DNA of 64,000 nt from Ectobius pallidus (Eukaryota > Arthropoda > Insecta > Blattodea > Ectobiidae): positions 61,504,705 to 61,568,704 of the forward strand of contig CAXKWD010000007.1 of the NCBI GenBank assembly GCA_964059195.1, written 5' to 3'. The first letter of the stretch is position 1. Each line of letters begins with the position of its first letter. Made by a program: the position numbers and the translations under genes. This document shows, in pieces, positions 9,372-20,850 of the stretch. The notes under the pieces are model-generated. The model saw nothing but the letters and a program-made list of their open reading frames with translations, was not told where the DNA came from and ran no database searches.

Positions 9372-11145
9372 CAGTGATGGGAAGTAATTGAGTAAAAGTA
9401 ATCGGATTACAGTAACGATTCCTTTTTTGGTCCCATTTACTTGTAATCGTTACTTTTTTTAAAATGTAATTTTTACTCGTAATTTACTTCTGGAAATAAA
9501 ATTGTAATCGTTACATTTGAGTAATCGTTACATTTTAGTAATCGAAAAGTATCGAACTGAGAATTTGGCAATGTTGCTTTCTTCTACTCGCTGGCAGTCG
9601 CTGCAGCGGCGGTGAACTTTGCGTTCTTTTTAAAGCGAACATAAAGCGCTTTACAGCTGTTGCAGCATCGCTGTATAGGCTAGTCGCTTCAGCGGTGGTG
9701 AAGCGTCGTCAGATCTGTCTTTTTTACGTGTTTGCTGCATGGACTGTCAGCCGTTCTTTTTTTACACTTTAGTTTGCTGCAGCGAAACTGTAGCAATTTA
9801 AGCAGCGATGCGACATTCGACATGGCAAGTAAGCATTTCTGCGGAAAAAACGTGGCAATGCGACATCAACTGAGATGAGCGGAAGTAGAATGTAGTTTGT
9901 GTATGTGTGTGTTTTTTTCCTCTCAATGGCGACCACAGCCAGAGCAATTTACGGGGGCGTTATTTAATTAGATTTCTGTATGGTTTCCATTTATTTCAAG
10001 AAGTGTTCAAGAAATTAAAATTGCTGTTCTCAGACTATAAAATTTACTTATATCCCTTTCTTTGAAAAGAAGGTTATGTGTTCCACAGTATAAAACAAAG
10101 CTCAAACTAACCTCAACTTCAAAGTTAATTACCGAGCATTAGAGGATCTGCTCCTGGCATTGAAAATTCATGTATGCTGTATGAGGACCGGTGATTTGCA
10201 ACAATGTGACATTCACATATAATTCTGATAGTAGGATTCTGGATCCCGGTATTCGTCTTTTTCTAATTTTAATCAAATCTAATCTACTGTGATACTGCAA
10301 TATCACGCCGCGAATTGCGGGTGTTTCACTATTATAAATGTCACTTTATAGGATTTGCTACATGAACTGTCATGGCCTTCTTTTTAACCCTTGTTTGCTG
10401 CAGTGAAGCTGAAGCGATTTTCAGATTCAGTTTAAAAAAGAACGGAAAGCATCATGCGCAGACAGAACGGGGTTCGGTATGCATAACATCAGATATTTTT
10501 TAAATGGCATTGGAATAACTATGTATATCTTCATTATTTGATGTTTAAAGATTATGCATAATATTGTAAGCCATGGGAAAATAAATAAATATCTGTTTCT
10601 TTCCATTTAAAACTTTTTCATTTAAATGTTTTCAGTATGAACATTTCTTAATTAAGTATATTTTGAAACTTGCTTCTCATTCTCAATTGCTATAGGCTAT
10701 CGTCGTCATTACTGTTTTCACAACTAATATCCAGGTTAGAGGTAAGCCTAATATTAACAAAAGTTTCTCAGTGTGTATGGAAATATTGGTATTGATGTGT
10801 TTTGTTTGTTTGTTTGTTTGTTTGTTCATTAATAATTTTAGACTTTGTAACGTCCCAAGCAACTTTATTAGCTGAATGGCCCAATAGTTTCTGCCCTTGT
10901 GCCCCCCCCGAAAAAAAATTAGGTACTGCCATTTTGTAATTGTAATTTTACTGATTACTTTTTTGTGCCCCCCCAAAAAAGAAGGAATTTTTAGGTACTG
11001 CCATTTTGTAAAGTAATTGTAATTGTAATTGTAATTTTACTGATTACTTTTCAAAAAGTAATTTGTAATTGTAATTAAGTAAAATGTTTCTCAAGTAATT
11101 GTAATTCAGCCCAATTACTATTTTTTTGTAATTTTCCCATCACTG
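9372..11145. mobile_element. Non-autonomous hAT element with perfect 8-bp target duplication
   Basis: The ends are perfect 12-bp inverted repeats CAGTGATGGGAA / TTCCCATCACTG. They are flanked on both sides by ATTATAAA (9364-9371 and 11146-11153), the 8-bp duplication expected of hAT transposases. Subterminal regions are dense in GTAATTG/CAATTAC-like motifs on both sides (for example 9416-9545 and 11005-11120). There is no transposase ORF in the 1,774-bp body, so it must have moved in trans. A (TTTG)n tract lies at about 10800-10828, and a direct duplication of AGGTACTGCCATTTTGTAA occurs at 10921 and 10993. Confidence 0.92.
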
Positions 11146-11153
11146 ATTATAAA

Positions 11154-11780
11154 CTATAAATTACGGAGTTCCAATCAAAGTTTTGTATAATACTTGAAGA
11201 TTTCATGATATGCTTAGTTGAGACATAATAACAAAGAACTAACCAATGCATGGATGAAAACCTTTGCATTCATGTATTGAATGGCGTATGTATGTCTAGT
11301 TTTTTAATTCCTAAACAGATTTATAATCCAGTGTATCAAAATGGTTAAAATTAATGATTTATTAAAATTTGGTGACATCGACGAATTCTAGTGTGGGTTG
11401 CAGGAGGTTGGAAGCACTGATTTGGTTGCTCTCAACAAGTGTATCAAAGCAACTCGAAAAAGATATATTGAACACGTGACATCAACAAACATGTCGCTGT
11501 GCTAACATAATACAAGTGTAAAACATATATTTGCGACACATTCTTTAAACTTTCATCAAAACAAAATAAGATGACATGGACATAAATATTAATCGTAGTG
11601 ACTCAAAATAAAAATAAAAACAAATGGGAGAAGTATATACTAAACTTAAAGTAAGTACAGTTCGCATAATTTCATCTGGTCTTGAGAAACGCTGTGAAGG
11701 GACATGTTTCACATGTGACAAAACAGGGCCATAAAGGGCAGCAGCCTCCCTCTTGGTTTTTTTATGTCATTTTAACTTTT
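11154..11780. other. No gene seen
   Basis: AT-rich sequence between the hAT right flank and the R2-like LINE fragment. Nothing supportable. Confidence 0.5.
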
Positions 11781-11784
11781 TTTG

Positions 11785-12372
11785 TCCAAAGAAAATAATT
11801 ACCTCCTACGTGGGAAAGGTTTCAAAGTCTTTGAGGAGGTCCATGGTGTGGCCACAAACGGAAGCCACCGCCGTATTGACATGCTTGTATACGCTGAAGA
11901 TTCGATAGAGGGATACATTCTTGACCCGACTATAAGATTTGAAAAACACAGAGGTCAACCAGAAGAGGTCAATAAAGAGAAACAACTAATATATGAACCT
12001 ACAATTCCATACTACCTGGAAAAGTACCCCCTGAAAGAAATAAAAATATACGACATGTTAATAGGAGCTCGAGGCACAATTCCACGTCATGTAGTTAACA
12101 TCTGGAAACAATTTAAACTAGACGTGCAGAAGCTGAAGGATTTAGTTCTTCTTGCTATGAAGGGATCACTGCGTATTTATAGGCATCATTGTTATAATTT
12201 GACATAGTGTTTTATAATTCTATAGATTTCTGCTATATATGTTAATGCTTTATGTTTAACAATTCATTTATAGATAAGATTACGTTGTATATTATACTTT
12301 GTCACTAGGCAGCCTACAGTGGTAGGAAGTGTTGAAAATAAATAAATTCAAATTTAATTAAATAAAAAAAAA
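11785..12372 (+). mobile_element. 5'-truncated 3' end of an R2-like LINE (C-terminal endonuclease domain)
   Basis: The open frame to 12207 encodes KGFKVFEEVH, RRIDMLVYAE, GYILDPTIRFE, KQLIYEPTIPYYLEKYPL and GARGTIPRHVV. This is the C-terminal domain of insect LINEs of the R2/NeSL type, where a PD-(D/E)XK-like endonuclease sits behind the reverse transcriptase. The conserved acidic residues of RxxD and ILDPT, and the K of the following helix, are present. The copy is cut off at about 11785, has a ~160-base 3' tail and ends in an A-rich run (12359-12373), typical of an abortive target-primed insertion. The fragment at 57128-57556 is a relative. Confidence 0.78.
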
Positions 12373-12599
12373 ACAGCATGTATGTACTTCCCCTATTTCA
12401 ACCCAAGGATTGTAACATGAAGTTAGAAGCATTTATATGCCAGACGGCTTTGAGTCCTCTAGATTCAACATTCCCTAAACGCCAAATTATATTTCCTTAC
12501 TTTTGTACATCATCAGATTTGTATGGATGGCTTAAATTGGTTTATTTATATGTGAGGTTCAAAACCCCCTAAAGTACTATGTAATAGTAGTAGTTATAA

Positions 12600-13620
12600 C
12601 AGCTATAAGACTAGTTGTAGTGATTCTTATAGGATTAAAAATACTGTAAACACCATTTCTCTCTCATGTCAAAATGTACAAAGTCTACGGAACAAAATTC
12701 TTGAACTACGAGAACTTATCAGCACGCCTACTCGTATTACTCAAACTTCTCAAACATGTTTGGATCAAATAATAATAAATGATTTTTCATTTGAATACAA
12801 TGTCGAGAACAAAAGCCTTGGAATATCTGACCATAATGCTGTCCTCATACATATCACTATACCAAGCCTAAATGCGGGAAATAAAAAACAAAGAAGGCAA
12901 ACAACTTGGAAACGAATTTATTACCAAGTGAACACAGAATACCTAAATTTTCTATTAAGCAAGGAAACCTGGTTAAATGTAATAGATGAAACTGATATTC
13001 ATAAAAAAACAACAAATTTTCTGGAAAGTTTTCAATATTACTTTAATGTGGCATTTCCTCTAACGAAAGTCGAGTATGCTAACATTAAATGCACTATGAA
13101 AAACTGGATAACACCAGGAATTATGGTCTCGTGTAAGAGAAAAAAAGCTGTTTATAACGTTTACAGATCCACATCTAGTGATGCTTTCAAAGCTTACTAC
13201 AAAATGTACACTAATATCCTAAAAAAAGTTATAGCCAAAGCTAAACAGAATCACCATGATAATTATATTAATAAATCTGATAATAAAACTAAAGCCCTTT
13301 GGGAGATAGTAAAAAAAGAAACTGGTCAAATAAAAAAACAAGATGATATAAAACTTATAGAATCAGGAAATGTCATAAAAAACCCTCAAGTCATCGCCGA
13401 TACTTTTAATGAATACTTTGTCAATGTCATCGGGGATCTTAAGAGTAAATCTCTCCAGAATGAGACTTTAATTAGTATGTCTCAAACAAATTCAAATTCA
13501 AATCCAAATTCGATTTTTCTTAATCCAGTAACAAAAAATGAAATAACGAAGATAATTCTCAATTTAAAAAACAAATAATCGCAAGGCATAGATGAAATAC
13601 CAGACGTTGTCATAAAAAAC
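12600..13620 (+). pseudogene. APE-type LINE ORF2 fragment: endonuclease end to start of reverse transcriptase
   Basis: Frame 12655-13578 shows SCQNVQSLRNKILELREL, the usual start of an apurinic-type endonuclease, abutting TPTRITQTSQTCLDQI and ISDHNAVLIHI. Most of the endonuclease core is therefore deleted. The SDH histidine motif is kept. The linker region follows (NWITPGIMVSCKRKKAVY), then ALWEIVKKETG and NEYFVNVIGDL. A stop at 13576 splits the first RT motif (LKNK-stop-SQGIDEIPD). The sequence breaks at about 13620 into unrelated DNA. It is the same general type as LINE C at 60198-63012. Confidence 0.75.
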
Positions 13621-14484
13621 AGTTACTCTTATACGTGGATCAAATGTCCATTTTGTTATGTATTTATCAGACAATGGGAAAGAATTGATATTCCCATAAG
13701 AGACCATGGATAATGAATCGAAACAGATACCTAGAGTGAAGATGTGTATATGTGTGGATACGGGGTTCCAGAGTATGATTATAACTTTATACTGATTCGT
13801 AAACTATGCTGTGAGATACGCGTTGGCCAGGGGGGCAAGAATGTGGCAGTGGTGACGTTCTTAACCATCATATTATTGAAAGTATACCCATGTGTTGGTG
13901 GCATATGTTTTTTTTACCCCCACCGCAGATCCATCACCTGTTAAGTCAAACATTATTAGCACAGTCTCAAGTATTTGCAAGCGTAAATGACACAAGATTC
14001 TAACAGCTGGTGGTTACTTGCGCGAATCTTAGCGTGTGGCAAACTGATTCCATATATAAAGCAGATTTAACCACGGCACGAGCTGAATTATCACAAGTAT
14101 AAAATGGAGTCAACATCGTCAATCATAGTATATGATGTACACGGCAATGCGGTACGAAACCAGAAATAACCTAATGCTATAGAACGACGGTTATATATTT
14201 ATATTTGCCTGACATCTCGGAAATGACCAAATTAAAAATAAAATAAATCCATACATGAAAACAGGATTAAGTGGCTCGCTGGTGCTATTGCTTGGGGGGG
14301 CCAGACTTTGTGGTAGTTGAGGCCCCCCTCCGCGTGACATCTAAGCCACCTTCCCCTCTGCGGCTACCACTCCACGTGTCGACATCTAAGCCACCTTCCC
14401 CTCCTATGTGTTGCGGGGGTCTGCCCCTGTATTGCGGGGTTGCATCAGTAAGCCACCTTAGGGGTTATCCCCAAAACTAACCTA
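13621..14484. other. Unrelated insert between two LINE fragments
   Basis: No protein is recognised. The right part (14285-14470) is unusually GC-rich with G and C runs and a direct repeat of GACATCTAAGCCACCTTCCCCT-type sequence (14336 and 14381). It separates LINE pieces from different parts of an ORF2, so the join is not a clean single insertion. Confidence 0.4.
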
Positions 14485-15192
14485 CTCGTATTCTTGCTAG
14501 AGTAGTCTCTCTCGAAACTATTAAATCTGTATACTTTGGACTTATATACTCACAAATTACTTATGGTATCTGTATCTGGGGTACATCATCAAAAATAACA
14601 ACCATTTTCAAATTACAAAAGAAAATAGCAAAAATTATGTTGAAAGTGCCAGTCCGCACTCCTAGTAGAGAAGTTTTTAAAAAGTTGAAAATTTTACCAG
14701 TACCCAGTATCTACATTTTAGAAACTGTATGTTTCGTATATACCTATAAGATTAAAGAATCTTTCACAAAAAAACTCAGAATATCATACTCATAATACCA
14801 GAATAGCTAATCATCTTCATCTAAATAAACATAGGCTCACAAAATGCCTAAATAGTATAACATATCAAGGAATAAATATTTATAATAAGTTACCCGATGG
14901 GTTTAAAGCTTTTTCTAACAATGCTTTTAAAAATAAAGTTAAAAAATCCTGTTATTGTATCAACCCTTTTCTGTCTATGAATTTCTTGATATACAGATGG
15001 TAGACTTACCAATTTAGTTATGCTTAATTATGCTTTTTGAAGGAGAGATTTCCTCTTAATCCTAATATAAGTATTTTATATCTCAGTGATAACAAGTTGT
15101 ATCATATATTGTATTAGACTTAAGTGACGAAACCATGAATTTTGTAACAAGATTCTTCTGGTGAATAAATTGAAATGAAATGAAATGAAATA
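14485..15192 (+). pseudogene. APE-type LINE, C-terminal RT segment and 3' end
   Basis: About 14490-14800 reads TRILARVVSLETIKSVYFG, ITYGICIWGTSSK, LQKKIAKIMLKV and LPVPSIYILET, the conserved region behind the RT palm in this LINE type. A frameshift at about 14790 is followed by the usual YQGINIYNKLPDGFKAF-like end. The copy terminates in a (GAAAT)n tail at 15169-15192, the probable 3' end of the element. It may belong to the same insertion as 12600-13620 with the RT core lost. Confidence 0.72.
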
Positions 15193-15193
15193 A

Positions 15194-16570
15194 TGCCATG
15201 TTGAAAATCAAGAGTTAAGTTCAAAGACCCCTCTATCCCACTGCTTTAAATTTCAGAAACACCTCTATTTTTGAATGGCGTTTAGGGGGGTTTTGAATCT
15301 AGATGTTTCTTATGTCAAGTGCATAGACTAGCCCTGCAATCCACAAGACAGCAGTTGTTCGAGTTCCTTATCTTTAATTATTATTATGATTTGATTCCTT
15401 GTGAACTATTTCAGACTGTATTTACTTAAAGGTAAAAAGTCTAGTATTTGATTCATGATTTTAATTTTTAAGTAATAGATGACAAATTTCTCAACAGACC
15501 TAAATCTGTGGATAAAGAAGAGTTTTAGTCTGCTGAGAAATTTGGAGTTATCACCCAGAGGATCTAAAAACTCATGATTTTGCACTTTATAAAAAACAAA
15601 AAATTACAATTAAGGACCCAAGACTTTTCTTTATGTTGGTCTCCCATCAATAATTTCTGGATCCGCCCCTGACTATAGGAAACCTACTATAGGTAGAAAA
15701 AGTACCGGCAATGATTTTGTCCATGACATATGATTTTAAGTTTTCATCATTAATTCATTTGAGGTCCCCTGAATTAAAAGAAAGTACAATATGTTTGTGT
15801 GTGTGTGTGTACAACTTACTAGGAAACTAGCTGTCATATCAAAACATACCTCAAATTTAGCATATCAATAGACCTTCATTACAGATAGACACATGAAAAA
15901 AATTAGCTGCTCTTATTAACACCTTCACTCCCGTGAGCAACGTAACTTGCCCAAGAGTTCCACATGTAGCATGTTCAACAGGTGACTTATCTCGGTTAAG
16001 GATAGGCGTTGACATTTTGTTGTATATATCATGACTTTTGGAGACTTTTAATATATGTATCTGTGAGCACAATACCTTATTTGAGGGGCTATTTTGGCCC
16101 TGTCAGCTTCCAGGCTTGCCATCCACAGCTTATTATTTTACCTGGGCCCTCCCACTCAATTCTACAGGCATCCAGAGACTCCCAACCATGGAGCATTCCA
16201 GGAACATTGCATTATCTGGCCAGGAAGATACAATGCTAAGACTAGGAAAAGGTCTAAAAATTGTTCTATACATTTGGAATGTAGCTACTCATTTTGAAAG
16301 TGGGAGATATGCATAAACATAGATATTTATGAATATTATGAATATATATTATATATTTGAAAAACCTTTGCCATTCCCAAGGAGTTGCATGACCTTGACA
16401 TGGTGGGAACGCTATGTTGGTGGTAGCGTAGCTACTGGTAGGTCTTCCTTGCCTGACAGGCCAAAGATGAAGATCCAGACTAAGAAGCAACAAAGAAGAG
16501 GATGTCCAATGGCTCTAATGGTGGAAGAAGAGAGAGGATCCCAATGGTGGAGGAGGCAGAAAAGACACAT
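15194..16570. other. Non-coding stretch with TE scraps
   Basis: No host exon is supported. 15200-15310 has patches inverted relative to 12455-12580 (CTAGATTCA and CCCTAAACGCC). A hAT-like right terminus (GGATCCGCCCCTG, 15659-15671) has no partner. A short (GT)n tract lies at 15794-15810. At 16240-16315 a frame resembling a LINE endonuclease start (KIVLYIWNVATHFESGRYA) is seen, too short to assign. Confidence 0.4.
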
Positions 16571-17205
16571 CAGCTTGCTGCCTTGGATACCTCAAGGATC
16601 CCTTTTGGGTCCTCTTTTGTTTTTAATAATGATAAATGACTTGCCGTTAAACCTAAACTGTGACTCAGTTTTATATGCTGATGACACATCACTTTTGACC
16701 AGTGGTTATCCTTTAAATGATATTAATCTTTCAATGGATCACTTACTACAGTTAACTGATAGATGGTTTTAAAGCTAACAACTTTAAACTTAACACTGAT
16801 AAAACTCAACATATTCTTTTTTCCCTTAAACAATTTCATGATGAAATTACTTCTGAAGTTAATCTTCCGTGTATCATATTGGATTCTAAACTTATTTGGG
16901 CTAGTCATATTTCCTACATCTGTTAAAGGTTGTCTCGTGTACTTTTTCAGCTGAGTCATTTAAAAAACAATGTATCTAAGCACCATCTTAAGGAATCTTA
17001 TTATGCTTTTTTTCACAGTATACTTTCATATGGCCTTCATATCAGGGGCAATGCTGCTGATATCTATAAAGTATTATTATTACAAAAAAGGCCTTGAGAA
17101 TTATCTCCGGTGCATGTTTTGATGCTCGCTGTCATCTGTTGTTTCATAATTTTAAAATTCTCACTGTAATTAATCAATATATCTACAATTGTTTGATAAA
17201 TATTT

Positions 17206-17782
17206 AGGGCCTGTACAACGACAAGCTGATATCATATTTATCTGCCAGATAGAGAATCTATCAGGAAGTTGGCCAAGAATTGCGTATTATGGTCTCCTGA
17301 CAAAATCTGTCTGGCAAGACAACTTCCAGACAAGCTAGCAGGAGGATGGAGTGGCTGACAAATTTCTAACTGCTAGTTAGGGAAGCTTGGTGGAAAGAAG
17401 ATGGCAGCACTCCGAACCTTGCTAGGCATCTGAATTTTAGAATTGATGCCGGAAGATTTAATTTAGCCTACATAAAAATGTCATTTTATGCTCACATATG
17501 AATGAAATAGAATTGCACAAATCGATTAATGCACTTAAAACGATATGTTCTTGTGTAATATAATTGTACAAATACAAATCCGAGCTGCCGCACCTAGCGG
17601 ACGCCTACCGAACTACAACAAACACACCTCTTTGCTCAATGAGCTAAGGACCATTTTACAAAATTTTACTGTGTTCTTCCCGATAGCAGTCCAGCGGTGG
17701 TATTACAAGACATCTTCTAGTTAAGCTATCTGGAAGTCACGTATCGGGAGGAATTATCGGCAGGTGGTAATACAGACCCTAA
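17206..17782. mobile_element. Small TIR DNA element (MITE-like) inside LINE E
   Basis: The left edge reads TTAGGGCCTGTACAACG. The right edge, read inward, is TTAGGGTCTGTATTACCACC. It interrupts LINE E between LIN and SNHH of its coding frame. TTA/TAA at the edges is compatible with a PIF/Harbinger-type 3-bp target, but the two copies are not identical. There is no coding capacity. Confidence 0.6.
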
Positions 17783-17831
17783 GTCTAATCACCATAGACA
17801 ACATTTTCTATAATATCCTTCAATATGACAC

Positions 17832-18780
17832 TAGGGCTGGTATTCATAGTTGGTGACAGGAACAACTTAACAAAGCTAAACTTATTGAAAAAGTCGACTT
17901 GTATGTTTTTCGTATTCATAGACTTCTTTCAAACTGTACTTTGTTAAGTTTAACTTCATAAAGCTTTAGTTGTTCTATGCATTAAAAGTCAAACTCGAAA
18001 ATATGAAAAATCATGCAATCACTGCAATAACAATTGAATAAACGAATTTTACTTAAGATTTTTTCAGTTTTTCTGTAATGCAAAGCCATCTGGGTACGTA
18101 TTTCACTGTCGTGATATACAAATACAAACAGTGATGTGCATTGTAAACAGAGAATGCAATTCATCCATACATATTGTGCAGCGTGTAAGTAAGCTGATCA
18201 ATAATTTCCTGATAATATTCCGTGTATATATTAGCTTGGACATCATTCATAATGAATACCGGTACACTTATGTCTTTATTTCGATAAAAATTATTATTCT
18301 AGAGAAATTCAAAACAGCTTAGGAAACTTTGGGTCGATATGAAATGCCAGGGGAGAGAAATTCTGATGAAAGAACACCAATTGATAGTTCGGAAATTGAG
18401 TTTTCTTCAAATGAAACGTCTTTTTAAATTCATTGTCAATGTAGTATTTAAATGGATTTATCATGTTTTGCAAATAATGCTTTGGGGCGCAATTTTCTTC
18501 TAATACCTCGTCCAGATCCTCAAAATAACTGTCCATGGTTCTGGCTTAAACTGAAATAAGTCAGGGGGACCCTTGACTTGATAAAGTTTAGCTTATTTCA
18601 ACAAATAAGTCGTACTTTAGTGACTATGAATAGCAATAAGTTAGCCTTTGTAAAGTCTCACTATATAAAGTAACTATGTCATAAGTACCGGTACTTGTTT
18701 GTGCCAGAAATTCAAATTCTGATGAGATTAAAGTTCAACTTGGAATAAGTATGACTTATTGCGACTATGAATACTGGCCT
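17832..18780 (-). mobile_element. PIF/Harbinger-like element with transposase fragment
   Basis: TIRs are GGCTGGTATTCATAGT on the left and GGCCAGTATTCATAGT on the right (read inward), flanked by TAG on both sides (17829-17831 and 18781-18783 within one base). Minus-strand 18536-18309 encodes MDSYFEDLDEVLEENCAPKH and INPFKYYIDNEFKKTFHLKK, matching the N-terminal region of HARBI1-type nucleases (NPFE.Y.D.EF..RF.F.K). The DDE core is absent. TIR-proximal repeats of ACTTATTnnGACTATGAATA type are present at both ends. A target of TAG rather than TTA/TAA is slightly atypical. Confidence 0.75.
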
Positions 18781-19288
18781 AGGAATAACTACAGTAGCCT
18801 ACCTCATAGTTACTCACAGTGTAAGATTAACTAAAACAAGGAAGTGGTGTAATAATATAGATGTTAAATTGTTCAATAGATTACTCAAAGCTGCATAGTC
18901 AGTTAAATCAAACATTGTCTTGAGAGAATGGCTTGCTTTAAATCCATTTTATTCTTTTAATGAGATTTTTAAAGTTAATATTGATATTGCATTTTGAATT
19001 GTCTTGTTTTTTTATGTCTTATCACTAATGTTGTACTTTAAACTGGCATATTTTCATATTCTGTTTTGATGCATTTTGATGCAGTTCAAAAACATAATCT
19101 TAAATCTTGAATCGTGCCTGGTTGGGGTTTAAATAAGAAGAAACAAATTCCGGTAACATAACATTTTACAGTCTTTACAGGATACTTTATTTCCCACTTT
19201 CATGTTGCCATACAACGATTTTGGGGCCAGATTCAAAAGAAAATCCTTTTTAAATGCTTCCAGTAAACATCTCTATTTCTCAACTAAT

Positions 19289-20795
19289 ACAAAGCCTACA
19301 GTGGTGAATAACATATCTGTGAATAGAAAGGCCACAGGAGACGATGACATACCAGTGGACCTACTGAAGGAATTAGGAGAAAATGGGATGAGGAAACTTA
19401 CCAAACTTATCAACCGAATTTATGACACTGGAGAATGGCCTCAAGATTTCCTAGAGGTAACTATGATTGCACTAAAGAAGAAGAAATGTGCCAAGATGTG
19501 TAGTGATCACAGAACTATCAGCTTGCTATCTCACATAGGAAAAATTGTGGCACGGATACTAACTAGAAGACTGGAAAGAAGAATAGAAGACGTAATAGGA
19601 GAAGACCAATTTGGTTTCCGGAAAGGAAAAGGAACTAGAGATGCAATTGGAATGCTAAGGATTATATCAGAGAGAGTTTTAGCGGTCAACGAAGAAGTGT
19701 GTGTCTGCTTTATTGATTGGCAAAAAGCTTTTGACCGAGTGAACTGGGAAAAGTTAATGGACATACTCAAAAAAATAGGCATTGACTGGAAGGACAGGAG
19801 ACTAATCCGCAATTTGTACCTGGGACAAAAAGTGAAAGTGCGTCTAGAACATGGAGTGACCAACAGTGTAGAAATAGGAAGAGGTGTGCGTCAAGGATGT
19901 TGTATGTCACCCATCTTGTTCAACCTTTATGGAGACTGGCTAGCAAAAGAAGCCTTAGAAGGAGTTAGGGATTTTGTGATAGGAGGATACGCTATTAACA
20001 CCATCAAATATGCGGACGACCTGGTGATTCTGGCAAAGAAACAAGAAATATTGCAAGGAATGATTGACAGGCTGGTGGAAACAGGAAGAAAGTATGGAAT
20101 GGAAATCAACATAGGTAAATCGAAGGTGATGAGGATATCGAAGAGAGAAGAGCCGCTTCAAATTATCATGGGAAATCAAGAATTAGAGAACGTGAACCAG
20201 TTCAAATACTTAGGAAGTGTACTGACGAAAGATGCCTATTGCACCAAGGCGATAAGATCAAGAATTGCCATGGCCAAGAAAGCATTTATGAAGAAGAGAA
20301 CTCTGCTAACTAGTAGTCTGAACCTAGAGCTACGTAAAAACCTGGTGAAGTGTTATATTTGGAGTATTGCTTTGTATGGATCAGAGACATGGACTTTGAG
20401 GAAATTAGAGAAGAAATATTTAGAAAGTTTTGAAATGTGGTGCTGGAGACAGATAGAAAATATAAAGTGGATGGACATGGTGACAAACGAAGAGGTTCTG
20501 AGTAGAGTGGGTGAGAAGAAGTCAATCATACACACAATTTGTCATAGGAAAGCAAACTGGGTTGGGCACATTCTCAGAAGGAACTGCTTATTACATGATG
20601 TCGTAGAAGGAAGATTGGAGGGTACAACTAGACTTGGAAGAAGAAGAATTCAGCTGTTGGACGATTTAAGGGAAAAGTGGAAATATTGGATGCTGAAGGA
20701 GGAAGCAGAGGATAGACAGTTGTGGAAAACAAAATTCGCGTACCAAGTTTGAAAACCTGCCGGAAGGCAGAATACTTACTACTACTACTACTAGA
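19289..20795 (+). mobile_element. 5'-truncated RTE-like LINE with uninterrupted reverse transcriptase
   Basis: The frame is open from 19202 to 20752. LINE homology begins about 19289 (RKATGDDDIPVDLLKELG). RT motifs in order: FIDWQKAFDRVNW (motif A aspartate), GVRQGCCMSPILFNLY (B), IKYADDLVILAKK (catalytic YADD) and INIGKSKVM (D). The C-terminal region has ALYGSETWTL, WVGHILRRN and GRRRIQLLDDLREKW, as in RTE-type LINEs. No stop in about 488 codons suggests a fairly recent copy. The endonuclease half is missing through 5' truncation. The element ends with an (ACT)n tail at 20776-20792. RTE clade assignment is by motif memory. Confidence 0.82.
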
Positions 20796-20850
20796 ATTGT
20801 TTAAAGACTTCTGATATAGCATACTCGCTATCCATTGTTGGCATAAACTG

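Larger units (their letters stand above)
16575..19000 (+). pseudogene. LINE E: APE-type LINE RT fragment split by two DNA elements
   Basis: 16588-16770 carries WIPQGSLLGPLLFLIMIN and the catalytic VLYADDTSLL. Decayed sequence with LNTDKTQHILFS and SYGLHIRGNAADI follows to 17205. The frame resumes at 17783-17831 (SNHHRQHFLYNILQYDTR) and again at 18781 (NNYSSLPHS, REWLALNPFYSFNEIFK) to a stop at 18992. The DNA elements at 17206-17782 and 17832-18780 were inserted into it. Removing the second restores YDTR-NNY in frame. Everything 5' of the RT palm is missing. Multiple frameshifts make it dead. Confidence 0.75.

Noticed and set aside
15655..15675. A hAT right terminus (GGATCCGCCCCTG)
   Set aside because: No matching left terminus or 8-bp duplication of ACTATAGG could be found.
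15857..16072. A minus-strand exon near a strong donor (GAG|GTATGT at about 15848)
   Set aside because: The frame has no family match and stops before the donor.
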